DNA of 64,000 nt from Coriolopsis trogii (GCA_020543525.1 JAHYIO010000003.1:1302001-1366000), one strand, 5' to 3'; positions 37,501 to 48,782 are shown, numbered from the stretch's first letter. Numbers and translations: made by a program. The notes: generated from the letters alone by a model not told the origin.

Positions 37501-38368
37501 ACGGGCAACGGGCCTATCCGAGGCTTCGACCACATGCTGACCCCGTCTGCCCTTCCCCTGTAGAGATACTCAAGATACTCCTCCGCGACGAGACGCTCGC
37601 CGTTGACGTCGACCTCAAGCAACTGGCCAAGAAGACCGAGAGTTTCTCCGGATCAGACTTGAAGCGTGAGTGTCGCTGGATTGACCTACTTGCTTTGTGG
37701 GCGTTCTCTAAGTTTTGGGGTTGCTGATACGGATTCTTTCGATAGATCTGTGTGTAAGCGCAGCATTAGACGCGGTCAAGGAGCGTGTGTCTGTCCCATG
37801 GCGGCACACAACTCCAGCAACGCCTGTCTCACCGGTTGTGGCATCTCCACATGTCCTAGCCGAGGTTCAAACCATCCCAGAGGGCTCGGCTGAAGAATCT
37901 GCTCCTCCAGAAGCATCCGAGCCGCAAAGTTCTGTTGTGGAAATACTGGACGAGAATGCGATGGCTCAGGAACAGCACCAGCCGGCCACGTCAACGGCGG
38001 GCAGTTCGGATCCTTCGTCGACATCCACGTCGACTGTGGACGAGCCTCATGCAGATGCAGGAGAGGTCCCACACGCCCGGTCGCTGGCGTGGCGGAACTT
38101 TGAGCAGGCCCTCAAGGAGATCACTCCGTCGGCGTCGGAGGCACTGGGCAGCCTGGCGGAGTTGCGGAAGTGGAACGATGAGTTTGGGGAGGGCCGGAAG
38201 GCGAAGAAGCGGCAGGTGTGGGGCAAGGATCGCTTTGGGTTCACCGTCCCTGCTCTCGAGATTGCCCCACCGTCAGAGACGACTATTGAGCCTGGAGTGG
38301 CCAGGCCGGCAAGCACGCCGCTCATCGCACCGAGTAGCAGCCCGTCGGACACGACGGCGAGCAGTTGA
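34583..38368 (+). CDS. Mitochondrially targeted AAA ATPase (Msp1/spastin-like AAA module)
   Basis: The start at 34583 gives an Arg-rich, acid-free presequence, [20 protein letters not shown], followed by more Arg/Ser; an in-frame upstream ATG lacks this. About 700 residues of mostly disordered or unfamiliar sequence follow, with some ordered patches ([70 protein letters not shown]) that recall a degenerate nucleotide-binding domain. The single clear AAA module is C-terminal: [20 protein letters not shown] (Walker A), [14 protein letters not shown] (Walker B), [25 protein letters not shown] (sensor 1 and arginine finger), SGSDLK (sensor 2 area). Its best likeness is Msp1/ATAD1 and spastin-type modules. 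Six introns. It probably acts on mitochondrial proteins; substrate unknown. Confidence 0.82.
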
Positions 38369-38501
38369 TGTACTAGAGGGATATATCTCGCCATATACGT
38401 AGATACAACATAATATAATCGTGGGCAGGTGTACAGTGGGAAAGCGCGGTCCGACGATCTCCATGAGGCAAGACGGGGGAGGAACGGGGCAAGAGGCGTA
38501 A

Positions 38502-39873
38502 TCAACGACGAGACGACTTGCGCCTCTGCGTCCTGGGAGGCGGCGAGTCTTCGTCTTCATCCATGACCTCCTCAACATCCGTGCTGTCCTCTCGGGATGC
38601 TCGTGTCGCCCGCCTCTTTCCCTTGCCCTTCCCATTTGTTTGCGTCTGCGCGGGCTCAGGCACCTCATCGTCGTCCTTCCCGTCTGCAGCACCCCCGTCC
38701 TCCTCCTCGCCGTCCTCTTGATCTTCCGTGGACGGTCTGCGGACACGGCGTCGACCTTGGTCCTGGCCGTCCTTGAACGCAGCCTCGCCGACTGGACGCA
38801 GCTTGGAGAGGTTGTTGCCCGCGGTCCAGTCCTCCTTGCACGTAGGACAGTGGTGATTCCGCCGCCGGTAGTTGGTGAAACAGTGAGTGTGCAGGCGCGT
38901 TTGACACTGAGGGGTGTAGCACGCTACGCCGCGGGTGACGATCTGGATTCGAGCGTTGTGACAGGAGCGTCGGTCGGTCAAGAGGAGCCAGAAGGCTGGG
39001 AGTTGGGCTCACCTCCATGCAGATCGTGCACTCAAGGACTTCGCCTTCGTATGTGGAACGAAGGTACGTCTGCAGCTCGAGGATCGTGCGCGTCGAGAGG
39101 GAGTAACGGCCCCTTCTGCAGGAAAACATCGTCTCGTGAGGGGGCCGACGGAGACTATGCGCATAGTACGTGCCTGCTCTTCACAAGCCAGCCCTTTGCC
39201 ACGAAGCTATTGAGAGTGGTTTCCGCTTGTGATTTTGTCATGCTTGACTTCAAGGAGTTGACTTCGCGTAGAGCGGCAAGAGATGAGACGCAAAACGATT
39301 CATTCGGGGCGAGCATGATTTGCTCCAGCTATTTGCATGCGGCATCAGCTCACATGTAACGTGGTAGGGTATCCAGTTGAACACATACCACAGCCTTGAA
39401 GTACGCGATTTCGAGCGCGGTGTACTCGGTGGCCATCTGTGCTATTTCATCCCCTTTGCGGTTGACCTACAGGAACGTTGCACTTGTATCTGATATCATG
39501 TGCACACTCATACTGAGGAGACGTACCACAGCATACAACTCCGTGCCGTTGGCCTCATCGAGCAAGCGGGCAAATTCCAAGTCAAGGGGGTTCAAGGTGT
39601 CGTTAATTTTGGTGACAAACGCGTCCCACGAGGCCCTATCAGCGCGATACGTTATTTCTAGCGTGTCGTTCGCAGCTAAGCGTGGGTTCATACACATATA
39701 GTTATGGTCGAGCCAGGTAAGACAAAGAGCGAGGGGCGCAGCAGCTACTGCGCACCTTTGACGGCCTCGATGCATTTCTCCCAAATTTTTGCTGCAAGCT
39801 TCTGCGAGACTATGCGTCGCGACAGTATCGCCTGCATAAACATCCTCTGCACGTCATTAGAGGTGACAGACAT
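38502..39873 (-). CDS. NSE1: Nse1, RING-like subunit of the SMC5-SMC6 complex
   Basis: Part of the Nse1-Nse3-Nse4 module of SMC5/6, needed for DNA repair and replication-fork stability; the RING gives ubiquitin-ligase activity together with Nse3. Start ATG 39873: MSVTSNDVQRMFMQAILSRR, the family N-terminus. Winged-helix parts follow: DTLNPLDLEFARLLDEANG, then NRKGDEIAQMATEYTALEIAYFKAVVEQI, then TKSQAETTLNSFVAKGWLVKS. Next come RYSLSTRTILELQTYL and the variant RING: CTICMEV, CYTPQCQTRLHTHC, CPTCKEDW, with eight Cys/His ligands in C4HC3-like order. A long acidic tail after the RING (EDGEEEDGG, DSTDVEEVMDEDED) ends in a basic cluster. Five or so introns. It converges on the AAA gene with only 133 bases between stops. 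Confidence 0.9.
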
Positions 39874-40179
39874 CGCTAGGAGGTGGTTGAGCTGGTGAGG
39901 GGCAGAGACGCGTCCAATATGACCGCGTCGCGACGCGTCCCGTGCAAACGGTTTTCCCACGATCACACACGTCCACTCGCGTTTGCGTCACAGCCAGAAA
40001 TGGGCAAAGTTGAGCAGGGGACATGGACCGGGTTGAGCCAGTAGAGTAGTAGACACGATACACGCTAAGCTATGTCGTCCTCAAAGTCATAACAATCGTC
40101 CGTAAACAAAAATCAGGTGTCATCATGAGCAAGTCCTTCCGTCCGTCCGTGCGAACACGCGCATTACCTCGCGCCGAAC
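39874..40179. other. Spacer between CHO1 stop and NSE1 start
   Basis: Both flanking genes run on the minus strand; this stretch holds the NSE1 promoter and the CHO1-side spacer downstream of it. Nothing else recognised. Confidence 0.5.
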
Positions 40180-41062
40180 TTACGGCTTCGGCACGCGCAG
40201 TGTTTTGCTGACCATCGCCGCCGCCCACAGCCCGAATACAATGCTGAACGTGTGCAGCTCGCCGTCGCCCCCGACCTTGCCCCACAGGGTGATCGTGCCA
40301 CCGGGGATGCCGTGCTTGCCCTCGATGTAACCCTGACTCGTCCAGTATGCCAGGAGAGCGACAAGGGCGAGCGACGATGGGATAGGGAGACCCTCGAAGT
40401 AGTGAGCCTTGCCCTTGGCGTCCTTGGGGACAAGCGCGACTGTTGCGTTGAACCGCGCAAGTCGCGCGAGACCACAGCAGATGAAGCCGGTGAGGACGAT
40501 GGTGTCGAGGTATGTGCGGAACCCAACGACGAATGCAAGGAGTGCCGGTGCAACGCCAAATGAAATCTGGGACACCGCGCGCAAAGGACGCGCATAAGAG
40601 AAATGTGGCATTTAGCCACAGGAAGGGATTCGTATGCCAACGCAGGGACGTACCAAGTCAGCGAGACTATCTAACTCCTGGCCGAGCATACTGGACTCGT
40701 TCCTCCACCGCGCAACCTTCCCATCCATAAAGTCGAAGAGGAGCCCCGCGACAGGGAATGCGAGCGCAGACCACAGGTAGTCTTCGTCGCTCGTCAGGAG
40801 GTACTTTGCAGACATGAAGACGGAGAGAGATCCGCATATTCCGTTGGCAATGGTGACAAGGTCTGCGAGGCGAAAGTTCCTGCAGGCCACATGTTATAAT
40901 GAGCAGGTATTTCCCAGCGCGCGAAGACGGCGGAGGGCCTCACCTCACAAGCGAGAAGTGACCTTCCGTCAACTGGTATTGCTGAAGAGCGGCACTTTTG
41001 GCGGCATCCAAGTCGGTATCATGACCGTTGGTAGGCTGTTTTTCGTTTCTCCGTTTGCTCAT
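40180..41062 (-). CDS. CHO1: Phosphatidylserine synthase (CDP-diacylglycerol-serine O-phosphatidyltransferase)
   Basis: Makes phosphatidylserine from CDP-diacylglycerol and serine in the ER. ATG 41062 starts MSKRRNEKQPTNGHDTD; residues about 35-60 (YQLTEGHFSLVRNFRLADLVTIANGICG) are the standard lead-in to the first membrane helix. The catalytic motif is complete: DFMDGKVARWRNESSMLGQELD followed by SLADL, i.e. D-x2-DG-x2-AR-x8-G-x3-D-x3-D. Then ISFGVAPALLAFVVGFR, CCGLARLARFNATV, the serine-type signature KAHYFEGLPIPSSL and further helices. Two introns. About 270 residues, matching fungal Cho1. The short C-terminus is SKTLRVPKP. It shares the catalytic family with PIS1, 6 kb to the left, but the two differ outside the motif, so they are not recent duplicates. 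Confidence 0.94.
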
Positions 41063-41363
41063 GATTTGAGATGTGTCGTGGACAGACGTCGTGGAAGAGG
41101 GAAGAGAGAGACGAGTATGGTGCACGACTCGAAGGGTGGTGGATCTCGCGGCGAGAATGAGGAGCCACAAGCGCCTAGAGCCATGCTGTCGATGTCGTCA
41201 CGCGACAAACACAAAAGTCTACGCCTAAACCAGGGTCTCGCCCGACAACGTCCAACATCTGTGGTCATCCGTCGCGAAAGTCTGTCCAAGTAACGATACA
41301 ATTGGTGCATAGTACACACAGCAATACGACTAGCATAAACGAAACGAAAACCGGCCGAGACGA
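41063..41363. other. Spacer between PRI2 stop and CHO1 start
   Basis: This holds the CHO1 promoter and the PRI2 3' end. No element is recognised. A standard inositol-responsive (CATGTGAAAT) box was not seen. Confidence 0.45.
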
Positions 41364-43235
41364 TTAGCCCTGCATCACAACATCCCCGTCTGCCTCCTTC
41401 AGACCCTCCTCCATCTTCTTCGCTAGCTCGCGACTCCGCGCGGCGTACTGGTTCGGGTGCGTCACGGACTCACCACCCCCTACGCCCTCGCCCTTCTTCA
41501 CGCCCTGAGCGGCGTGTGTGATCTCGAACACGCGCGTGCACGCCACATGGTAATGTTTAGCCTTGACCAAATTCATGATTTCTGGCATGTCCGATGAAGA
41601 CAACCCGTGGTCGCCATACATCGTCAGGAGCGCTGACTGCAGGTTATCGGCCGCAAAGTGTCGGTACGGGCACCCATGTGAGTCTCCTGGACCCGGCTCG
41701 TCCGACATGAGGATCTGTTGACAGCTGCGACGTGCAACGTGCGGAGTACGTCAGTGGTTTGTCGAGATGTACGTGAGAGCATAGTGTGGATACGCACCTC
41801 TTTGCCGCGTAATTAGCACGCTTCCCTTCCAGACCGTAAGAGTGACGGATATTATATCTGTATTCCTTGTTGAACTTGTCATCCTGCATCGTACTGAAGG
41901 CTTTGCGCCAGAACGCCAAGGCCTCCTCGATGGAGAGCCCTAGAATCTGTGAATATCTTGAGCTTTCCGTGCGTACTTCACTCATCGGCACTCTTACCTT
42001 CAAGAACAAGCCGTACTGTAGCCGTCCGAAGTGCTTGAGGTGCTTGTCTCGCCTGAGGCACATATGTAGGTTGCGCATACACGCTGGATAGTGCTTGTAC
42101 GCGATTTCGTCAATCATGTCCGCAGTCAACGCTCCGTCCGCGCCTTCTGTCCTGTTGCTCCACTCTGACGAGACACCAGCCTGGAAACCCTTCGAGAGAT
42201 TGTCCAGTACCGGAACAAGGCGTGTGTCTTCGTCGAGTCTTGGAAGCGCCTTAGCAGTGGCCTGTTACAATATATGTATGATCCCGTAAGACGCGACATG
42301 GCGGAGGCGTAAGGGAGACACACCTCAAGAGCCTTCTCTAGATGATTCTGAAACTCTTGAAAGACAATAGCGGCCTGCTCTGCAGCAGGTACGTATGCCA
42401 TACCACCCTTCATGAGCACCCTCCGCTTCTCCACTAGGTCAGGAACCCGTGTCCACTTGACTTTGTAGTACCTAGGTAATGACTCGCCGCTGACCGACGG
42501 GATCAAGTCCTGGACTTCTTCAGGAGATGCCTAGTATTAAGGGTTTGAGCAGCGAGCTGAGAGACCTTCCAAGCATACACACCAAGACCCAGTCAAAGTT
42601 CCTCGAGTTCAAGAATGCCGCCTTCTCCGCGCTATCCTCATCTTCATACCGCAACTTGAACAACGTCGTCTCCGCCTTCACGAACCGCTTCCTCAGATCC
42701 TCCCTGTATTCCCAACCCCATTCCCGTCAGCCATGCGCCATCCCCTCGCGCCTCGATCCACTCCCGCCTCACACGGAAGGCAGACCATCAACAAAAGTCA
42801 CTCACGAGCGGCAGAACGCAAGCCTCAGCACAAAGTGCCCAATGTGGTCCTTCCTCCGCTCCACATCCAGCGGCTTCCCCTTGTTCGTCGTATGGCTCAG
42901 CTCCAGATACTTGTTCGACACGTTCTGGATCACGCCGTGCATCTCCTTGAACGTCCGGTTTCGCGCGAAGCACGACTCAATCTCCGCGAGCACGCGCAGG
43001 CGGTCGAGCGCGGCCGTCTCGAACTCCTCGATCGTGATGTCCTCCACTGGGGGTTTGTCATAGCTGTGTAAAATTGTAAGCATTTGCATATGGTAGGAGA
43101 GAATCACCGGACGGCCCGCATGACGCGTCGCACGTACAAGTTCAGGCGGAAGGGGTACTTGAGATTCGAGTGCGTTTCTACCAGTCCAGGCTTGCTTGTC
43201 CTGAAACCGACGTCTCTCTCCTTCCTCGTCTGCAT
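41364..43235 (-). CDS. PRI2: DNA primase large subunit
   Basis: Partner of the catalytic primase in polymerase alpha-primase; helps start RNA primers at origins and on the lagging strand. ATG 43235 opens MQTRKERDVGFRTSK, with the SNLKYPFRLNLYV block. Then PPVEDITIEEFETAALDRLRVLAEIES (hallmark), DHIGHFVLRLAFCRS, RYYKVKWTRVPDLVEKRRVLMKGG and the Fe-S domain. The four cluster cysteines can be seen: YPACMRNLH, AAKRCQQIL, SHGCPYRHF and HVACTRVFE, with conserved context HLKHFGRLQYGLFLK, FNKEYRYNIRHSYGLEGKR and THPNQYAARSREL. About eight introns. The first intron follows RRVMRAVR. An MCB element lies 124 bases upstream. Length is about 510 residues, as expected. Confidence 0.93.
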
Positions 43236-44236
43236 TGTGGGTGTTACCTAAGCGTCCAGTGGTAAGGAGAAGCAGCGATGACACTGAGGCAGGAGATGAG
43301 TCAATTGGTCGCGGTTACGGTACGGTGCAGTAGCGCGGCGCGTCTCAGCCACCTATCGACGCGTGAAGTCACGCATTACTACGCGGTGTGACATCACGTC
43401 ACACAAACCTCCCCTGCACTGGGCTGCTAGGAATCGTACAGCCATACGGGACACCTCAAGTATATGCAAGTGCACGGCGAGCACATACATATGAACAAGT
43501 CGGGAGGATCTAAGCTACGAGGGAAGGACAACATGTACTGTATTATGACAGAACAAACGAGCGATAAACGAGAGCATGGGGTGAGCGCCACATCGATGCA
43601 TTCAACAGACTTAAGACCGATTTCGCCTACGCATGCAAACAAATGCAGGCGGTAGACAGGATATATCGCCCCAAAGCGAGACGCGCCACGTGAAACAGAG
43701 GGTAAAGGAACAACATAGTAGCAACAACGTGGTTTCGCCTACGTGAAATTCGGTGTCTGTATGCATGCATCGGAAGACCGCAGACAGTGGAGAATGATGG
43801 TGGATGGCTGGGGCGGACAGGAGGGGGAAGGGAGACGAGAAGGAAAAAATATCAACAACGTCCGGCGTGACGGGATCAAGCACTGCTGCCCTGTTCGAAA
43901 GAAGATCGTACTGTCTCGCCAACCCACAACATAATCTAAACATCCCCAGAGACTTGACCGCGCGGCGCGACAGTGTCATCGAGGCTCCGGTGCGCCTGGA
44001 GATCTCGAAGAACCGTCGGGTCCGCTGAGAGCAACATGTAAATGAGGAGCATCAATATCGCACACCATCCACCATGCTCGCGAACCCTATTGCGTACCAG
44101 GTAACGCACTCTTCCGACGGGAGTGCAAGCCGCCTGGAGATTGGTGGCCGACCTCCGGGAACGGGTTCTACAGGTAATCGAGCGCGGTGTGGGGGGAATG
44201 CATCTTTGGTCAATAATCGCAATCCTCGGATCACGC
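43236..44236. other. Spacer between B56 gene stop and PRI2 start
   Basis: One kilobase containing the PRI2 promoter (MCB at 43359-43364) and the 3' region of the B56 gene. The open frames in 43430-44000 are on both strands and unconvincing. Confidence 0.5.
43359..43364. promoter_or_regulatory. MluI cell-cycle box (MCB) upstream of PRI2
   Basis: ACGCGT lies 124 bases before the PRI2 start codon, with ACGCG again 15 bases further upstream. MBF-type factors bind ACGCGT to switch on replication genes, including primase subunits, at G1/S in yeasts. Position and target agree; binding here is inferred. Confidence 0.55.
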
Positions 44237-46476
44237 TCATACCCCAGCAGCAACATTACGCACATCCATCCCTGGGTCTGCCATGGGCACTCGCTCGATC
44301 CCTGACTCGTCCAGCTCGTGTAGGGGCGCCTCGGCATCAATCGAGACCGCACTGAGATCAATGGAGAGATCCATGATATCGATGTCTTCGACTGGTGGTG
44401 GCGGAGGTGTGGGCTCAACATCGACGTAGCCCGCCGGTGGATTGCCCCCACAGTTCTGAAGCGCCTTCTCCCGAAGTTTCTGCCACTCGTCATATCGTGT
44501 AAGAGCGTGTTGTCGCTCACTGGCCGACAAATCAGTTCATATCAGTTTGTGAGACGCTCGAGTACATACTCAATTTTGCGTTGCTTGTAGTGCTGCATGA
44601 CCTCATCAAACAAGTCTGGATTGATCTCCATGAACAGCTTGAGAGCATTGTAGACCAGCGCATGTATTGTCCTACACCAAGATGAGCTTCTGGGACGTTG
44701 CATAGCACGAAGATCGTATGATACTTACCGGTTCCAATGCGATCTTGAGTTGGTGTACAATGCAGGGAACACGATCGGAAGGATGACAGACAAGTTGTCG
44801 CTCATGAGGTTGACGATGTATTCGTTGTTCCAGTACATGAGTGCCCGTTCCGCCACTTGGAAGTGTTGGCTGTTTATGCACCGCGCAAGCTGCTGGAAGA
44901 GCGGTTCCTGGATCTTCTGGAATTCCGCTGGATCAATCACGTCAAGAACCTCCTCCATCTCACTCAAGAACATGACCTCTTTCGGCGAGTTGACCTTTGG
45001 CCAGTACTTGAGCAACCCGAGGACTACTTCTTCCGCCAACTGCGCATCTTTCTCGAGGAACTGAACGACACAATACGCAAGTTGTGGGTGGTACATCGAG
45101 AGAGATTTGACTTTGTGTAGGGGAATGAGGGCTTTCATGAGGAACGTTTTGTGCTCCTCTTTGAGGGGAAGGGCGAAACCGTTGATGATGGAACCGAGGA
45201 TCTCGAGCAGTTCCGCGATGCCGTTGTGACGTTCAGTCTCGTAGATGAAATGGAAGAAGACGTTGTTGATGCTTCGCCGGATAGGAGCACGGAGGTTGAG
45301 GAACTTGCCGTATATACGGTGCAACGTAGTCTTTAGGAAGTCGCGTTCACGGGGATCTTCGGAGTCGAAGAGCTCCAGGAGGTTCAACACGAAACCCTGG
45401 TCGATGTACCTCTTGGCAAGATTTGTGTTGAAGTCTGGACTCTCGACGAAGCGTAGGAAGAACTCGTAAACAATCTTGAGATGAGGCCAAGCAAGCTCGA
45501 GCACGGGCTCGTCTTCTTCTGGGTCGAAAGCTTCTCCAGTGGGGTTCACAGGTGGGGGTATAGATCGGAAGAGGTTGGTAGCGAACTGGTAGGCATTGGT
45601 GACGGCTTCCAAATAGGAGCATAATCAGACGTACCATCTTCACAACCTCCGGGTATATGTTCTCAGTGATTACACCTCGTTGAGTGGTAATATACTCCAA
45701 CATTTCGTGCAAGGTCTGCGTCTTGATTTGCTTGCCCTTGAGTTCAGCGTTTGCATCGTTGAAGTCGAATACAACGGCGCATTGGTGCAGTTTCTTGATG
45801 AAGAGCTGGGGCCGTTCGCTGACAGGTGTTTCTTGGGAGACACATTGAGGAGCGAGTTTGAGGGGACAGAAGTGGTGTGAACGTACCGCTGAAAGCCGGG
45901 AGTCTCTCGATCTCAACCTTCTCATTCACGACAAAACGACTGCTCCTCTGCTTGCGAGGTGGCTTTCCAGAGATAGGAATAGTATCTTTGGGAGCTGGCC
46001 GGAGCCCCCTGTTGGCGAGAGAGACAGCACGCGGGGGAGTTATAGGACCACCGTTCTCTGGCATGCGATCCTGGTCGCCGGAGGCGTCGGGACTGACGAC
46101 GACAATGGGTGGGGCGGTGCCGGCCCTATCTGGGCCAGTGAAGCCACGGCCGGCTGCAGCAGACGCGACGCTGATACGGGTAGCAGCAGCCGAGGCAGAT
46201 GAACCATTTGCTCCTGGGAGAGTGTGATTACTGGCGTTTGAGAGATGAGTGCCAGGAACCTGGGGAGTAGGGAGGGGTTTCGCGGAGTTGGGAGGAGGAG
46301 GCGGGGGCGCGGCGGCGGCAGCAGCGTTTGCGGCGGCCTTGGGATCCTTATTCTTGGAGGAAGTGGAATCGGTAGAATTCTTTCTACCCAGCTGGAGCAT
46401 GGGACAATTGAGGATGAGCGGGCGCGCGATAGCAGAAACGACGGACCTGGCTGACCTTCATCTTAAAGCCCTTCAT
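44237..46476 (-). CDS. RTS1: PP2A regulatory subunit B56 (Rts1/Par1)
   Basis: B' regulatory subunit of protein phosphatase 2A, directing the enzyme to LxxIxE-motif substrates in mitosis, stress and septation. ATG 46476 gives MKGFKMK, joined by an intron to [12 protein letters not shown]; an internal ATG at about 46400 is the alternative. The first ~170 residues are low-complexity, with Ala/Pro runs. The B56 HEAT-repeat domain then begins: [148 protein letters not shown] and [19 protein letters not shown]. It closes with WEKCLH-like [23 protein letters not shown]. The end is Pro-rich. All regions of the fold are in order; about six introns. Confidence 0.95.
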
Positions 46477-46800
46477 GGTGGGAGGAAGGAGAGGACTGTG
46501 CCTTGCTGGAAAAGACGGATGTTGAGCAGGACGGCGGGGGGAGGGTGGAATGGGACAAGCTGGGAAGGGAGGAGTGCGAGTGCTTGCCAAAGCCAAAGCC
46601 ACGCTCTCAGCCTGCATCGATGGGCAGCGAACACTGTGACGGTCACTGTGACTCGCTGTGACGCGACCAGGATCACGCGCGCGACTGAGCGCGATCGGAG
46701 ACTGAGCGTGCTCCCGACAACTTCTTAAGCCAGCCAGGCGGTCGAGCACCAGACAACGCCTCCCTCTTCCCCTCCCCGCCCGTCTTCCAAGCCCTCTGCA
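46477..46800. promoter_or_regulatory. Bidirectional promoter, B56 gene / proline-rich gene, with CTGTGAC repeats
   Basis: 324 bases separate two divergent start codons. CTGTGAC occurs three times, at 46634-46640, 46646-46652 and 46656-46662, and the first two overlap a small palindrome, GTGACGGTCAC (46636-46646). The spacing of 10-12 bases puts the sites on one face of the helix. The binding factor is unknown. Confidence 0.45.
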
Positions 46801-48101
46801 TGGCCGGTCAGTCTTCCCCTCCTCCTCCTCCCGCACTACCGCTCACCGTCGTCTGCAGCCATCTACACCGTATACACCTCCCCCACCCATCCGCCCATCC
46901 CAAATCACCTACCCACCCTCATAGTTACCCCGCACGGTACGTCTCTCGCGGTCAAACTGCACATCTCGTATTCACGCCACCACTCAGGACAACCCACGAA
47001 CATCCTCTATTCGTATCTCCACACAAACTATGTACGCCGCCTTCCGTTTATTCCTGAAACGCTCCTCATCTCGCCTCTCAGAATGCAGAGAACTACCTCT
47101 TGACTCCATCCCCTCAAGGCGACCTTTGTGTCGCAAAGCTCTTCCCTCCTCGTGCCAATGCTGCGAGCGGCAAGGCGACAACCTCTGATCCCGGTCATGC
47201 GTCCTCATCTTCCTCCAAAGTAGTCCGCTGCGAAGCCTCAAGGAACCTGAAATGGACGATCACCAACACCGGTGTCCTCTCTCCCATATACAAACTTGCC
47301 CTGCCATCCCCCGACTCTGGTGATCTCCCCCTCTTCCAAATATCCAAGCCCAATCCAAATGCGCAGTTCTGGAGTATGTTCTACTTCGCCTATGCAGGCC
47401 ATAACATCCCGCCAAAGCGGATTGAGTTCGGCAAGATCCAGAAGAATCCACCGGGCCCAAATGGCGGAGGCACGAGGATCAGTATCACAGGGAAGACCCC
47501 CGAGGAAAAGGCAGTCTGGCAGACACTTGGGGAGGGTAACGAGGACTGCGTCGAGTGGGTCGTTCTATGCGCCGCATTGAACCTTCTCGAGTGCGTCCTC
47601 TATTCTTGACAGTGCGCGCTATACAGCTGATGGTTTCCCTTGCGCCTATCAAGTGACGAAATTGTGAAAGCAGCTGAGAAGAACCCGCCCGCCGCAGGTC
47701 CCCCCGTTCCACAAGGAGGCGTTTCCCTGCGCGATCCAGGTGCTGCCCCTCCTCCGGGGCCGCAGCGTGCAAACACCGCACCTGTCCAAGCGCGTCCGCC
47801 TCCCGGTCCTGGTCCAGGAGCGCCTATGGGCCATCCCATGGGACATCCCTACCCTCCAGCTGGTCGCGGCCAACCTCCGCCGATGGGAATGCCACCTCGC
47901 GGACCCGGAGGTCCTCCGGGACCGCCGGGTGCATACAATGCACCTCCACCAGGGGGCTTCCCGCCGCCCATGGGTCGTGGAGGGTATCCTCCCCCCGGTC
48001 CTCCAGGCCCCCAAGGCCCTGGGCAACCCAGACCGATGCCTCCTGGTGGGTTCGTCCCTCCGGGGGCACACCCGCCACCACCTGGAAGCAACCGATTCTG
48101 A
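46801..48101 (+). CDS. Fungal protein of unknown function with proline/glycine-rich tail
   Basis: I cannot name it. Reading by frame continuity, four exons: MAGQSSPPPPPALPLTVVCS (start) to about 46937, a short exon 46991-47015 or so, a long exon from 47092, and the last exon after an intron around 47592-47650. The middle part looks folded: ENYLLTPSPQGDLCVAKLFPP, RNLKWTITNTGVLSPIYKL, PLFQISKPNPNAQFWSMFYF, AYAGHNIPPKRIEFGKIQKN, TRISITGKTPEEKAVWQTLG and CVEWVVLCAALNLLDDEIV. Homologous-looking proteins occur, from memory, across Agaricomycetes as hypothetical proteins. The last ~120 residues are Pro/Gly-rich repeats (GMPPRGPGG, PPGPPGAY, RGGYPPPGPPGPQGPG), the kind of tail that binds SH3, WW or profilin. 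The folded part could be a PH/EVH1-like module; that is only a guess. Confidence 0.75.
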
Positions 48102-48782
48102 TGAGCGCTCCGACTATGGACTGAAGAGACTAGGTTCAGACGTCTCGGTTCTTCTCCAGTGTCTTTTGCTGGTGTGCCTCCCTCCTCTGGGTTTTTGGGG
48201 ACAGTTCACTTCCGTGTATATCTCTGCGTTTCGTCACCTTGTGAAAGTGTATCTTTTCCCCTCTTTCGTTGTGTGTCCCTCCTGATTGCGGCCATTTCTT
48301 TCCAGACTTATGTGTGTGTACGTTGAGCCAGCTGCAGCTGGTCTGGTCGGTCTGCCATGACGTGATATCCCGTTTTTGGACCCTTCCTCCTCGGCTCTTG
48401 CCGTTTTCCTTCCACTACTCGATGGTTACCCTGATTGCATCATTGTTGTTCTGTATCTTCCTCTCGCACTCTTTCTTTCTATCGTCTCTTGACTTATCGC
48501 TAAAGGCCCCCGGACGTTTCGAACCAGAGTCTTTCCAGCGTGTTGGCACCAATTTGAAGTGATGTGATGTACAATAGATGCGTCGTCTTTCCCCTTCCCA
48601 TTCCCGTACACATCCGTTTCCGTCCATATGATCCTTGCATGGCCAGATGAACGCATCCAGGTTCAAGGGTGCGACGAGCGCATGCGCACGCAGAACAATA
48701 GAAATACACGACAGCGACGGTGAGAGATGTGAAACGGGAATCTTGGCCGTCATCGAAGGTAGTCCAGCTGCTGTGCATCTCC
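48102..48782. other. Convergent intergenic region, proline-rich gene / CIT1
   Basis: 3' regions of both genes; pyrimidine-rich around 48250-48490. No gene recognised. A stretch near 48520 containing TTCGAA is not a tRNA, because no stem forms around it. Confidence 0.5.

Noticed and set aside
43427..44000. Several short frames on both strands between PRI2 and the B56 gene.
   Set aside because: All are under 125 codons, overlap each other and lack recognisable motifs; they lie in the 3' flank and promoter zone.
48515..48545. TTCGAACC near the 3' end of the proline-rich gene, also tRNA-like.
   Set aside because: The surrounding bases do not pair into a T arm, and no anticodon arm is found.
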